DNA of 64,000 bases from the NCBI RefSeq assembly GCF_021130785.1, contig NC_060213.1, positions 113,219,501-113,283,500 of the forward strand, read 5' to 3'. Under the pieces are notes generated by a model, which made no database searches, was not told where the DNA came from, and saw only the letters and a program-made list of their open reading frames with translations. The DNA comes from Homalodisca vitripennis (lineage: Eukaryota > Arthropoda > Insecta > Hemiptera > Cicadellidae). The translations under genes were made by a program, and so were the position numbers. Shown here piece by piece: positions 33,701-43,901 of this stretch (position 1 is the stretch's first letter; each line of letters starts with the position of its first letter).

Positions 33701-34107
33701 TATCGCTTTAACCACACATTATTCATTTTTGCATATATTTATTAGCTTGTTGTTATTGCAGTTTATTGCTATATTTATTAATTGTTATTGCTTTCTGTTT
33801 ACAACCGTTGTTTGTTATTACTTCTAGCTTATTGTTACGTTTAACTAGTCGTCATTTATTAGTCGTTAAGTCAGCATCTTGTCTTAATCTTTGCCATTGT
33901 ACTCTTCACGTTGTTGTCTCCATTAGGTAGAAAAGATTTTGTTTTGTTTTTGCAATTGTACAATTTATATTTCTTGTATATCTCTTGTACACCGTCTCAA
34001 CATTGTGCTACTTTGCTTACTATATATGTATAATGTCCTGATTTAACTATACTGATTGTAAATTGGCTAAGCCGTTGGAAGACAAAAATAAATAAATAAA
34101 TAAAATT
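30745..34107 (+). mobile_element. Non-LTR retrotransposon (CR1/Jockey/L2-like group), near full ORF2, inactive
   Basis: Endonuclease and reverse-transcriptase coding remains, then about 760 bp of 3' untranslated sequence ending in a (TAAA)-type tail (AAATAAATAAATAAATAAA at 34,087-34,107). That short-repeat tail points to target-primed insertion. The 5' edge is approximate; ORF1 is absent, so the copy is 5'-truncated. A 27-bp sequence occurs on both sides (29,913 and 34,296), but it is too far outside to be a simple target duplication. Confidence 0.85.
30900..33344 (+). pseudogene. LINE ORF2: apurinic-type endonuclease plus reverse transcriptase, multiply frameshifted
   Basis: Reading across at least six frame changes the conserved blocks are in order. 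Endonuclease: GVYIPPNKP at about 30,990, LLLGDFNLPNADW at about 31,090, and DIHHPAL (catalytic His region) at about 31,300. Reverse transcriptase: KKGPGPDSIPP (32,000), IHKKGSVNDIKNYRSITILP (32,150), QHGFISNRST (32,280), MDFSKAFDRV (motif A, 32,385), SGVPQGSHLGPILF (motif B, 32,555) and LLFADDLKLY (motif C, 32,645). The thumb region follows with RPHLEYNSVVWSP (33,020). The catalytic FADD and DFSKAFD aspartates persist, so decay is by indels and stops. Blocks place it in the CR1/Jockey/L2 assemblage; the exact clade needs a tree. Confidence 0.9.
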
Positions 34108-34295
34108 CCGCCGAGAATTTAATTCCAAAAACATCGGAGAAAAATTTAGTACAAGAGTATAAAGAGTTAGGTGTATATATGACCAGTTTATTTTAAATCA
34201 ATATATTTGATTTATAGGTGTTATCCAAAGCACGTGACTATTGAACAATTTAGTAACGTAAGTATTGCAACCAGATTGGAACTACTGAAATATCA
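34108..34295. other. Spacer after the LINE
   Basis: AT-rich, nothing recognised. Confidence 0.4.
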
Positions 34296-34745
34296 ATTAA
34301 TAACCTAATTGGCACGCGTATTTAGCACTACCCACCACCCTTTTGCTTATAAAAATTGGAATTTTTTAATGTTCAGTTGGTATGTCTTCTGTTAGTGAAC
34401 ATGATAGATCAAATATATCCATAAATTAATTCTTGTCAGTTGATCTAACTTAAAACAAACTTAAGAGCTTAACAGATAATAATTATCTAATTTAATAATA
34501 CTCTTATATTTTGCTCTCGTAGTTATGTCAGCAGATTCTACTTGCAAATAATATTACTTCCTTTGAAAATGCGACGAAGCGTTCAACACAAACGGAATTC
34601 TGCTTTTATTTGTTTAACATCACAGAGTCAACATCTCCCTCAGCTTCCAACTGTTTATTTTAATCTCTTGTCAAAGACATTTTTCTAGTCACATGTGAAC
34701 TTTTACCATGAGGTAAACCGTTGAATCGTAAGATAGAACAAAATT
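34296..34745 (+). repeat. Dispersed repeat B, copy 2, with 27-bp leader
   Basis: Begins with the 27-bp sequence also at 29,913, then TTTTGCTTATAAAAA, AATTAATTCTTGTCAGTTGA, TTGCAAATAATATTACTTCC and GAAGCGTTCAACACAAACGG. The last two are also in the 39.5-kb copy. Confidence 0.75.
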
Positions 34746-35630
34746 GTAATTGTATTCTTTTTTGTTTCTGTATGAATAAATTATTAACATAAATAAATAG
34801 AAATTTATCTATTAAATAAACAATAATTTTTGGACATGTGATTAACAGCTAAGAGAAATATCATGAACAGAGAAAGATAAATATAATTTTGGAAAAAATT
34901 TATACATAATGAATACAATTTATCGAATCATCTTTTATTCAGACCAAATGTTACTTTGGATTTTAAAATTAACTGATATGCCTGTTCTTCTTCGTGTTCT
35001 TGGCAAATACCTTTCAGTGAATATCATTGTTCAAAATATTATTATCATAATTTATACTTGGAGAATTGTAGGGAAAAATTGACTTATAGCTGATTTTATA
35101 AGTATTATAGGCTAGAAATAGTTAGTTTCAGATGGAAGTAACTATTTCTCAAATTATTTTACATTTATATGTATAAAAGGAAATGTCCTAACTAACTGAC
35201 TAATCAACGTCTAGCAAAAACCATACTTTTACAATGAACCCTAAAGGCGCACTAATGAAGCATTTTTGTTATTGACCTTAGGGCTCCATTCTACTGGCCT
35301 CTTAATTTGTGAAAATTCCCCTAAAGGTACAGTGAATCAAACATTGATTGAGAGAACCCGTAAAATGTAACCAATCGTTCTGTGTTAACATTCTATTATG
35401 ATAACGCAATAATATACTTCATTAATTTAAGTAATATTTTAAGTTTTGTCTTTAAATTTATCGTCTTGAATGCAGAGAATAAGCTTAAACATGGCGACGT
35501 GTCCAATTTGAGCCTGTTCTTAAATCTGTGTTGAACAGAGAGATTATGCGGACAATAAAGTTGGTATAACATACTTTTAAAAGTCAATTGTAGGAATTAT
35601 TAAGTATGAATTAATAGTGTAAAGCAAGTA
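34746..35630. other. AT-rich, nothing recognised
   Basis: No frame or repeat of note. Confidence 0.4.
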
Positions 35631-35634
35631 TCAA

Positions 35635-35770
35635 GGACAAAGTAACCTTGCGTATATTTTCTTGATATGTCGGGCAACAAGGCAAACTCAACCAAGACGT
35701 CGGAAATAAAATTCATTTATACTAGAAATGCTCATACACGCACAAAGTCTAAAATAAAAGCCATTCGACA
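35635..35770 (+). mobile_element. Helitron-like body fragment
   Basis: TTTTCTTGATATGTCGGGCA, GGCAAACTCAACCAAGACGT and GAAATGCTCATACACGCAC follow the 3'-body order of the elements ending at 40,264 and 23,276. The terminal block is missing. Confidence 0.5.
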
Positions 35771-36385
35771 TTTCGTTAACCTCTTAACTATGTGGAGTCG
35801 CCTGATGATGAAACCCTTGGTTTCGAAAGGCCACGTCCACAAAAAATAAAATATTAGGTAAAGTATTGTTTTTATTAAAATTTTGTAATATTTGAACATT
35901 TAAAAATTGCTTCAAGAAGAGTCTTCGATCTTAACTATGAACACTGAAATAATAAATACTTGAAGTAAGCCTACTTTGTTTTAGAATGATTTATTACTTC
36001 ATACGTTCGTTAACTAAAAATCTAAGGAATTTACTCGTCACAGCTCTAAAATAGTTAAATAATTACTAAACCCGCCAAAGCTACTCAATCAAACATTTGA
36101 AGAAATATTTGAGTTTTATTTCACATATACTTATAACAATGTTTTATTCTCCGAATTTCGAACTCCAGAATACTGTTCTTTAAACTTAAATCCGCAATGG
36201 TCTACATATTTTACACAGCCCAATGAGAAATGACTATTTTTTATTAAATATCTTGTATTTAGTTTTGATACTACTACACATATACGAGATATACTGTTAT
36301 CCAATGCACTGTTTGTATAATTGATGAATATGTATGAGAGTAAGTAAATTATTATCCGCAATTTCGTTATAACATTGTATTGGAA
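35771..36385. other. AT-rich, nothing recognised
   Basis: No supported feature. Confidence 0.4.
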
Positions 36386-36389
36386 TCAA

Positions 36390-37440
36390 ATAGGAAACTT
36401 ACCTGTACATTCTTTTTCAACATAACCCCTTTGCTTTTCAACGTACTTGATCCATCGTACCAGTTTCCTCATGGCCTCATAAAAGAAGAATCTCGCTGAG
36501 CTGCGCGTCAGGAATGCACCGCTTCTTTCAATACTCCGTTCCAGGTAAATCAACGACTTAATGTCTCTCTGAGTGGATTAAACAAGTAATAAGAGGCAAT
36601 ATTAGGACTATATGGAGGTTGAGCCAGTACTACAAAATTTATTTTCTAGTGTGTTTCAACAGTGTAGTTAGCAGTTAGTGGACGGGAATTGTCGTGCAAC
36701 AACACAATACATTTTGTCAGCACTCCTCGGAGCTTGCTTCTATTTGCAGGCTTTAGTTTAGCAGTAAGCATCTCACTGTAATGTACACGGTTTATTGCTG
36801 TAGCCCTTACCTCATAATGTTCCAGTAATAGACCTTGCAGATCCCCTAAAAAACAGTAAGCATAAGTTTCTTGTGGACAGTTGTGTCTTGAACTTTTTAT
36901 TACACGGAGAATTGGGATTTTTTAACTCCTCACTTTGCCGGTTACTCTCCGGCTCGTAATGATGGATCCACTTTTCGCCACCAATAACGGTTCTGTCTAA
37001 GCGTTTGTCCCGTTCGTTACCATAGCGATCTAATTTTTTAGGCAGATCGCCAAGCGCGTTTGTTTATGCAGCCGTGTGAATGAGTTGTTGTGAAACCCAC
37101 TCGCTCTAACCTTACGAAACCAAAGTCTGTTGTGAATGATTTCGAAGGAAGAACCAGGAATAATTTTAAGACGATGTGCTTCTTCTTCGGTTGTTACTCG
37201 TCTGTTTAAGAGTACCATTGAACGCTCAATGTTTTCCTATTTGGTTGTCCGGCTCCATCGTACGTAACATTTGTGCGACCATTTTTAATTTTTCCATCCA
37301 TCCGTAAACAATCTGTTGTGGCAAAGCACTGTTTCCGTTCGGTACCAAAAGTCTTCGGTGAATTTCGGCCCCTGATAAGCCTTTTGACAACTAAAAGCAG
37401 ATAGCTGAAAGTTGCTCTCCTTTGGTGCAAATAGAAAGCG
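36390..37440 (-). pseudogene. Mariner transposase, degraded, two catalytic aspartates lost
   Basis: Read right to left in broken frames. The N-terminal helix-turn-helix end has MDGKIKNGRTNVT and GQPNRKT (37,240-37,430). The second DNA-binding helix region has VTTEEEAHRLKIIPGSSFEI (37,140-37,210). Then come GGEKWIHHYEPESNRQS (36,930-37,000), HDNSRPLTANYTVETH (36,660-36,710), PPYSPNIASYYLF (36,590-36,640) and YVEKQRGYVEKE (36,405-36,440). In active mariners these hold the D,D34D triad. Here GDE has become GGE and SPD has become SPN, while HDN keeps its Asp. Several stops interrupt the frame. Terminal inverted repeats were not identified. Confidence 0.88.
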
Positions 37441-38445
37441 GAAGACCCTTAATTAACAGCACGAAAGTGATAAAGAAACAAAACTAGCAACGTGAAACTT
37501 GCATAGAAATAATAAAAAAAGAAGCAACTTAATCAACGCAAAACGACGAAACTACCGACAAACAAAAATACAAATAAATTGTTGATAATTGACTTACCCT
37601 CGTTTATTCAGTTTAAAAGGTGATCCCCTTAATGGGCTAAAAACAGTTCAACTACTCTTTTTTCGCAATAAAGTTTTCCAGTTCAAAGTAGTTCCGCTCT
37701 TTCTCAGACTGCTTGATAACAACGTGCAAACTTCTCAATAAGACACTAGTTGGTGCACTTAAAAACTAGACAAAACACCTATATGTTGCTGTGAAAAGTA
37801 TTTTAACTTCAGCAGAAAATGTACTAAGCAAATTATGTTATCTTTGGTTCGAAGAGGTTATCATTAAAAAAAATTCTTTTCCCGGTGTATAATTGCTTCA
37901 ACCCCTCTTAGTGTCATGATTTTCAGACCATTAATTTTCGAAAGTTTATATTATTTATTTCCTGAAACCATTTTGAAACCGTAAAATATTTTGAAAAAAA
38001 AATTCATAAAATTGTTTATGTAAAATAGAGCTTTGGAGCGATAAGTCACATGTAACAGGTTTACATTTGAAAATTTTAAGATTCAACAACGAGATTTCAA
38101 GTTTTGGCACATCTTGTTTTTTAAATTTGATAAAAACATTTTAAATAGATTCCCTGTATGTGATTCAAGGGGATTGAATTTTGTATATATGTTATAGCTC
38201 TAATTGTTCTCCTAATTTACGTTCAGGACACCTTAGCTTACTCACTCTGTATATATGATTTTATAGATTTATATTTTATGTTTAGTTACATAACAAGTAT
38301 ACGTTACAATTTAAATTATATTAGAGATTTGTCACTCCTTAATATTAAATGTAGTTTTCAAAAATCAAATACTTGCTATGCTTTAATTTTTTATTAATAT
38401 TAATAGCATCCATATTACCATATGTTATCAACAAAATTGTCTCCA

Positions 38446-38446
<1 letters not shown>
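37441..38446. other. AT-rich, nothing recognised
   Basis: May include the outer part of the mariner. No inverted repeat was found. Confidence 0.4.

Positions 38447-38492
<46 letters not shown>
38447..38492. repeat. (TA)23 microsatellite
   Basis: Uninterrupted TA dinucleotides. Confidence 0.97.
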
Positions 38493-38493
<1 letters not shown>

Positions 38494-38689
38494 CAAACCT
38501 TAAAAATAACTAAATATAACTCTACATACGCCAAGAGCGTTTCAACTCATTTACATTAGGAATGAATATTACGAATGTGATTAGCTTAAGTCATTGATAC
38601 TAAATGAATCAATGAATACAAAATTGTATAAAATCTGTTTTTTATAATATTTCAACAATTCCCTGTAAAAGAAACAATATCATCAGAAA

Positions 38690-39065
38690 ACTCTTTACAA
38701 TATAATTTATTAAACAAGTAGTCTACCTTGAAATTAGTTATAAACTTAATACACTGCAAAGTCAAAGTTTTAACAAGAGATATTTGTTATTCTTCAGTGG
38801 AGTTTAAAGATTTATGAACTACAACTTTTATTTCTCATGAATAACATAAGGTTACCGTTAGTGGAGCCAAGGAAGTTAGAAGTTGCTCATTACATCTTGC
38901 CATGTTTAATTAACTGTCACTAGAAGTTTATGTCAATCTACAGGATACGATGCCAAACTTCCTACAAATCCATGTCATAAATTTCTTCTACAGTAGTTTC
39001 ACATTATAGTGTTTAGTCAAGTAACCGTTGCAGGTATAAAGTTGAACACTTGAACATATACTATA
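38690..39065 (+). repeat. Dispersed repeat C, copy 2
   Basis: Matches 21,286-21,690 over most of its length with small gaps. A 20-bp middle block of copy 1 (near CAACTGTACAAGTAATAAAG) is missing here. Confidence 0.8.
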
Positions 39066-39081
39066 CTTGGATTGGAGGGTT

Positions 39082-39107
39082 GGATATTATGATAGAACAT
39101 AATATCC
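39082..39107. repeat. 10-bp perfect hairpin
   Basis: GGATATTATG and CATAATATCC around a 6-base loop, just after repeat C. Confidence 0.65.
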
Positions 39108-39210
39108 TATGCACGTGCGTCTTTTGTGCTCCGTTTAATTATAACATTTTGGTGGTAAATAGTGATTGCACTTTGTTGGACTTGGCACTGAGTGTGCGTC
39201 GACTTTTGGA

Positions 39211-39487
39211 TATATAAGAGTTTGAGGTAAGACAATATGACGCACAAGGCTGTTCTTCAATTACTTTAATTACTTGGATAATTGAAAAATTTCTGTTAAC
39301 ATTCGCCTGTCAAAACGCGCAGTGGCAGTAGAGCAGGGTCCAAGGTCAAGTCTCCTTCCCAGAGAGCTGTGCCAGACCCTGCCTTACCAGATAACCCTGA
39401 TAGCAGGCAGGCCGCCACTGTAGGCCTTCCGGGCTGTCTTACCAGACGACAGATCTCTGAGATTTATTACCTCAAGTTCTTATATTT
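39211..39487. mobile_element. Possible foldback/MITE-like insertion with GC-rich core
   Basis: TATATAAGAGTTTGAGGTAA (39,211-39,230) and TTACCTCAAGTTCTTATATT (about 39,468-39,487) are imperfect reverse complements, about 17 of 20 positions. They flank a GC-rich 237-bp core that interrupts the AT-rich repeats. No transposase or clear target duplication. Unclassified. Confidence 0.35.
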
Positions 39488-39722
39488 TGCTCTTGCAGCT
39501 TTGACAGATAATCCTACTTGCAAATAATATTATTTCCTTGAAATACGACGAAGCGTTCAACACAAACGGAATTGAGCTTTTATTTGTTTAACATCACTGA
39601 TTCAACATCTTCCTTAGGTCCCTACTGTTTATTTTAAGATCTTGTCAAATTGTCAAAGATATTTGTCTAGTCCCATGTGCAGTTTTCCCATTGAGGTAAA
39701 CCGTTGACTCGTAAAATAGATA
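39478..39722 (+). repeat. Dispersed repeat B, copy 3
   Basis: TTGCAAATAATATTATTTCC, GAAGCGTTCAACACAAACGG and GAGGTAAACCGTTGACTCGT match the 34.3-kb copy. Only the right half is present. Confidence 0.78.
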
Positions 39723-39767
39723 ACTAATAGTAATTTTTTTCTTTTGTTTGCTCTGTATATATATATA

Positions 39768-40264
39768 TCTTTATATATAAAAATCTTGAGTCACGATGTA
39801 TGTTGCCAATAAACTCCAAAACGACTGAACCAATTTCAATCAAATTTCACATGTATCCGTAATTTAGTCTAACTTAGAAGATAGGATAGTTATTATCTGA
39901 ATTATTCGCTTATGTCGTGAATATAAACGAATAAAATGAAGAAAAGTTTTCAAAGCGCCTGCACATTATAACCTGCAATTACGAGATAGATACGTATATT
40001 AAACAGTGAAACACTATTTGAAGGCGCTAAGTTATGATGTATAATTGTCTAAACTAAATTTTTGGTTGAACTTAAAGGTTGAGTGGTAGACCACTTTGTA
40101 ATAAAATACATTATGCATGTACAATACATTTTTGACATATTTTCTTGATCGTGACATCAAGGTAAAATCTACATCGGGGTTGGAAATATAATTTACTTCA
40201 ACCAGAAATGCTCATACGCGGGCAAAACTTACGAAAAGCGTGCGAAGCCGCGGGAAACAGCTAG
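39768..40264 (+). mobile_element. Helitron-like non-autonomous element, 497 bp
   Basis: Starts TCTTTATATATAAAAATCTT and ends AGCCGCGGGAAACAGCTAG, followed by T; the base before is A. It shares its 3' end with the 1,278-bp element at 22.0 kb and its general 5' design (TC, TA-rich, then a block with CGACTGAACCAATTTCAATC). No coding capacity. Confidence 0.6.
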
Positions 40265-40350
40265 TATATATATATATATATATATATGCTTATTTACACA
40301 TAATATATATATACAAATTATATATATATATATAAATATTATATACATAT
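40265..40350. repeat. TA-rich simple sequence
   Basis: (TA)n and TATATAA runs directly after the Helitron-like 3' end. Confidence 0.8.
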
Positions 40351-40659
40351 ATTATTTTCAATTAAATTTCGTGTTTAAAAATTAAACCGCAGTATTTATT
40401 ATATTAATAACAATAATTCGTTGTATTTATTATTAATGTTGTTTTTGTGACTACTTTAAAGTTATAAAACCAAATTATAAATACCGCAGATTAGAAATTG
40501 GATTATTAATATTACTAACAGCATTTAAAACTGGAGAATTATATGGAAACATGCATTTTTGAATGATGCAATGACGAAAAATAGTTTCAGATGGAATTAA
40601 TTATTTGCCACATTTTTCGGTTTCTGACACAGTATCTGCCAGTCACAACGCCACTGGCC

Positions 40660-41080
40660 AAATGCGAAATAGAAACATAGAAGGCAGAGGTGGCGGGACT
40701 TAGGAATCAGCTGTCACTTGTTAATCGGGGATGATGATTTAACTTGCTGAAGAGGGATGATGAGTTCGAACAGTACCAGCGGGGTGACAACTTGTGGGTG
40801 TTTGGCGTGAAAGAGGAACAGAGAGAGCATAAGGATGAGATAGTGGAGAACTTGCTTACAGAGAGGTTGGGAATCGACGTTAGCCTAGCCGACACAGATC
40901 TCGAGAATAAAACATGTTATAGATGTGCCATTTCTCATGTAACCTTAGAGGAGCCTGTTACCCGACACCTGTGAGGAGTATTACTGCCTTGCTATTTCAA
41001 GAGAAGAGCTACAAATTCGAAATATATGTTATAGGGCATCTTGTAATTAGGCTTGAAGAAAAATGGATTAGTATAAGGGT
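40660..41080 (+). pseudogene. LINE ORF1-like fragment (coiled coil/RRM part)
   Basis: An open stretch with RDDEFEQYQRGDNLWVFGVK, then VENLLTERLGIDVSLADTDL, resembles the junction between coiled coil and RRM-like domain in ORF1 proteins of insect non-LTR elements (the usual R-R/N-L-R-x-F-G pattern is here R-G-D-N-L-W-V-F-G). It is broken at about 40,974 and continues in another frame toward 41,080. No reverse transcriptase follows. Confidence 0.5.
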
Positions 41081-41638
41081 ATAAACGTTTTACCTTGCAG
41101 ACACGAAAGTGGAAAAAGTGAAGGGATCGAAATATTTCCCTACATATAAAAATTAGTTTGTTAAAAGTCACGATTAGTAAAAAATATCAAACCCTGAAAC
41201 TATAACTGGTATACTTCCAGTCAAAATTACACATTTTATATTCAGCGATTTTTATTTTGATCAGAATCTGAACAGAAAAGAAGATAACTCAGTATAACGA
41301 TAAGTTGGTATAAGCTTTAGACAGCTCTCCGGACTTTTGAATAATCCGAACCTTAATCTACAGAAATCAGATCAGGTAACTGATTGTGGAGGAAATATCA
41401 GTTGACAGGTCATCATCAGATATTGCCAGAAAATCCGAGCAAACGAAAATAGGGTCTGTGTTGAACTTTATCTATTGTATTAGAGCGGACTGGAGAGTCA
41501 ATTTTAAGGATTGATTGCGACTCTGGAGCAACATTTGTCTTAAAATAAAAAAGAGAATATGAACGTAAACCTCTTTTGAAATGCATTTACCATCCAACAT
41601 GAGTTAATCATTCAATAGACGTTTTGAAAAGTGTTTTA
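41081..41638. other. AT-rich, nothing recognised
   Basis: No supported feature. Confidence 0.4.
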
Positions 41639-43901
41639 TCCTATTATATATACAGCCGCATGTGAAACTGACTGACTGATATATGTATACAAATTCTAAC
41701 CTACTTCTAGAAGTGCTAGAAACTTGAAATTTTGCACGCAGGTACCTTTTGCCGTATAACCAACAGGAAAAGTCTTGAAAACCGGAATTTTTACTTTTAA
41801 ACCCCTCAAAAAAAATTCCCGAAAAAATCGCGCCATTCTTTACCCTTGCAAGCCTTTCTTGTAAGCCCGATAGCGGGCGAACCGTTGGAGCTAGCTTCGA
41901 TCTGACGAAAAAATCGTTAGTCAGGAATGAAGTGAACTACAAAAAAGGTCCAGTGGACTTTTTGCTCTATCTTCCATGGTTTTAAGCGACAAAACGCTCG
42001 AACATTTGACATTTCCAGAGATTTTTTTGATAAAAATAATGTTTCGAGCCCGATAGCGGCCGAACCGTTGGGTCGTAGCTCAAATCTGATTGACCCATCA
42101 AATTAGCAAATTACGTGATCTACAGAAATGGTCTAGTGACTTTTGCCTATCTCCATCGGTATGACCGCAATACGCGATTATGTGCAAAATTTATGTAATT
42201 TTTTACGTGAAAACTTTGTTTTTTGGGGTCGATAGCGGCGAAACAATTGGTCGGAGGTCAAAATAAAAACAAAGGTTAGATTTAGTAAATAATATGATCT
42301 ACAAAAAAAGGTATAGTTACGTTTTACTATATCTCCATTATTTTGACCGCAAAACGCGATTAAGTGAAAATATTTGGAAATTTTTTCGCCTACAAATTTT
42401 CATTCCAGCCTTGATAGCGGCTAAACGGTTGGTCGTAGCTCAAAACACGTCATTTAACAACTTTTAGTAAACGACGTGTTCTATAAAAAAAAGTCCAGTA
42501 ACTTTTTTGCCTTATCCTAAGTGGTCTGGCCTAAAAAACCTGTTTAAAAGGAAATGTTTTTATTATTTTTAGATGAACATTTTGTTTCTGGAGGCAGTAG
42601 CAGCCGAACCATTGGTCATAACTTAAATCCTAAATGTTCAATAACTAGACAAATTTTACCAATCACCAAATCTCTTAACCCCCCTTTGGGAAGTTCCCAG
42701 GATGACCAGATAACCCCCTGATGTCTTCTTAACCCTTGGTAACGTTAACCCCTCCCCCCCTGGGAATTCCTTGTATGACCTCATGTCCGAATTTTACCTA
42801 TCAATAAACCACTCTTATCCCTTAATTAGGCAAACACCCTAGTATTTTTACATCCTTTAATAAGCCTGGAAAACTCTATAAATGGTAAAATATTTGTCGT
42901 GGGATTGGCAATTTTTTGAGTTTTAAATTTTATGTGCGATAAATATTTGTGTAATTCATTCCAGATTCAGACTGCACTTGCTTTGCTAGGTTAACGAGTG
43001 AATACAAACCCCACATTAGAAATTAGCTGAGCGTTAGCTAAGCGTCAGTAGTAGATATGGACAGAGTGAAGTTTTGTTTTGTTCACAGACACAACACCCT
43101 CAAAAATAGACCCCAGTGTGTCATTTACCCCCGGTAACATTAACCCCCCCCCCCGGGAATTTACTGGTAAGACCAGATAACCTCCTGAGTAAAATAAACC
43201 CCCTGATGTCCTTAAACCCCCGATAACATTAAACCACCCCAGGGAATTTCTCGGCATGACCTCATGTCCGAATTTTACCAATCACCAAATCCCTCTCATC
43301 CCCGATTTTGCTAGCGTACATCAGATCTACCAATCACCAAATCCTTTAACCACCCCCGGGAATTTCCTGTTATGACTAGATAACCTCCTGAGTAAATTAA
43401 ACCCCCCTGATGGCTTAACCTCGGTAAGATTAACTCCCCCCTGGGAATTTCCTGGCATGACTATATACACTCCTGAGCAAATAAAAACCCCCTAAGCAAC
43501 TTAAAAATGTTGACACTTAGGTAGGTGTTTTTACTATATTTCCACTCAACAATTTACAATAGTTGACAGGTGCAGACTTTACTACCACACTCTGTACTTC
43601 CTAAACCAGAGCTCGTAGCTCAATCTGATGGCATAATCGAAACACAAAATTAAATTTCCGACAAGAAAGGTCCGGTCACTTTTTGTCGTATCTCTAACGG
43701 TTTAGCCGCAAAATGCCCTCAAAGTCAAAAGTTTGGACGAATCCGGAAAAAAATCAATAAAAAGGTCAATTTTTAAATCCCTTGTCATTTACCTAATGTC
43801 CGGACTTAACCAGTCACCGAATTCCGCTTATCCCCGAATTTTAAAGCATCTACCTTGGGGGCCTGGGGGCGTAGCCCCCAGCGAGCCGAAGGCGAGTCTA
43901 A
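41639..43901 (+). mobile_element. Composite modular element, copy 1 (possibly Helitron-like)
   Basis: Starts near TCCTATTATATATACAGCCG with GTGAAACTGACTGACTGATA. Five modules of about 182 bp follow, marked by GATAGCGG at 41,869, 42,052, 42,231, 42,413 and a mutated one at 42,595. Each carries a GAACCGTTGGTCGTAGCTC-like block and a GGTCCAGTGACTTTTTGC-like block. Then C-rich modules run from about 42,660 to 43,500, and an end piece carries the hairpin CTGGGGGC-GTA-GCCCCCAG (43,863-43,881), CGAGCCGAAGGCGAG and CTAA followed by T. TC...CTAA ends with a subterminal hairpin would fit a Helitron. No coding sequence. Confidence 0.8.

Noticed and set aside
29913..34322. Target-site duplication of the LINE
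   Set aside because: The 27-bp copies lie several hundred bases outside the 5' edge and about 190 bp beyond the tail, so they do not border the element.
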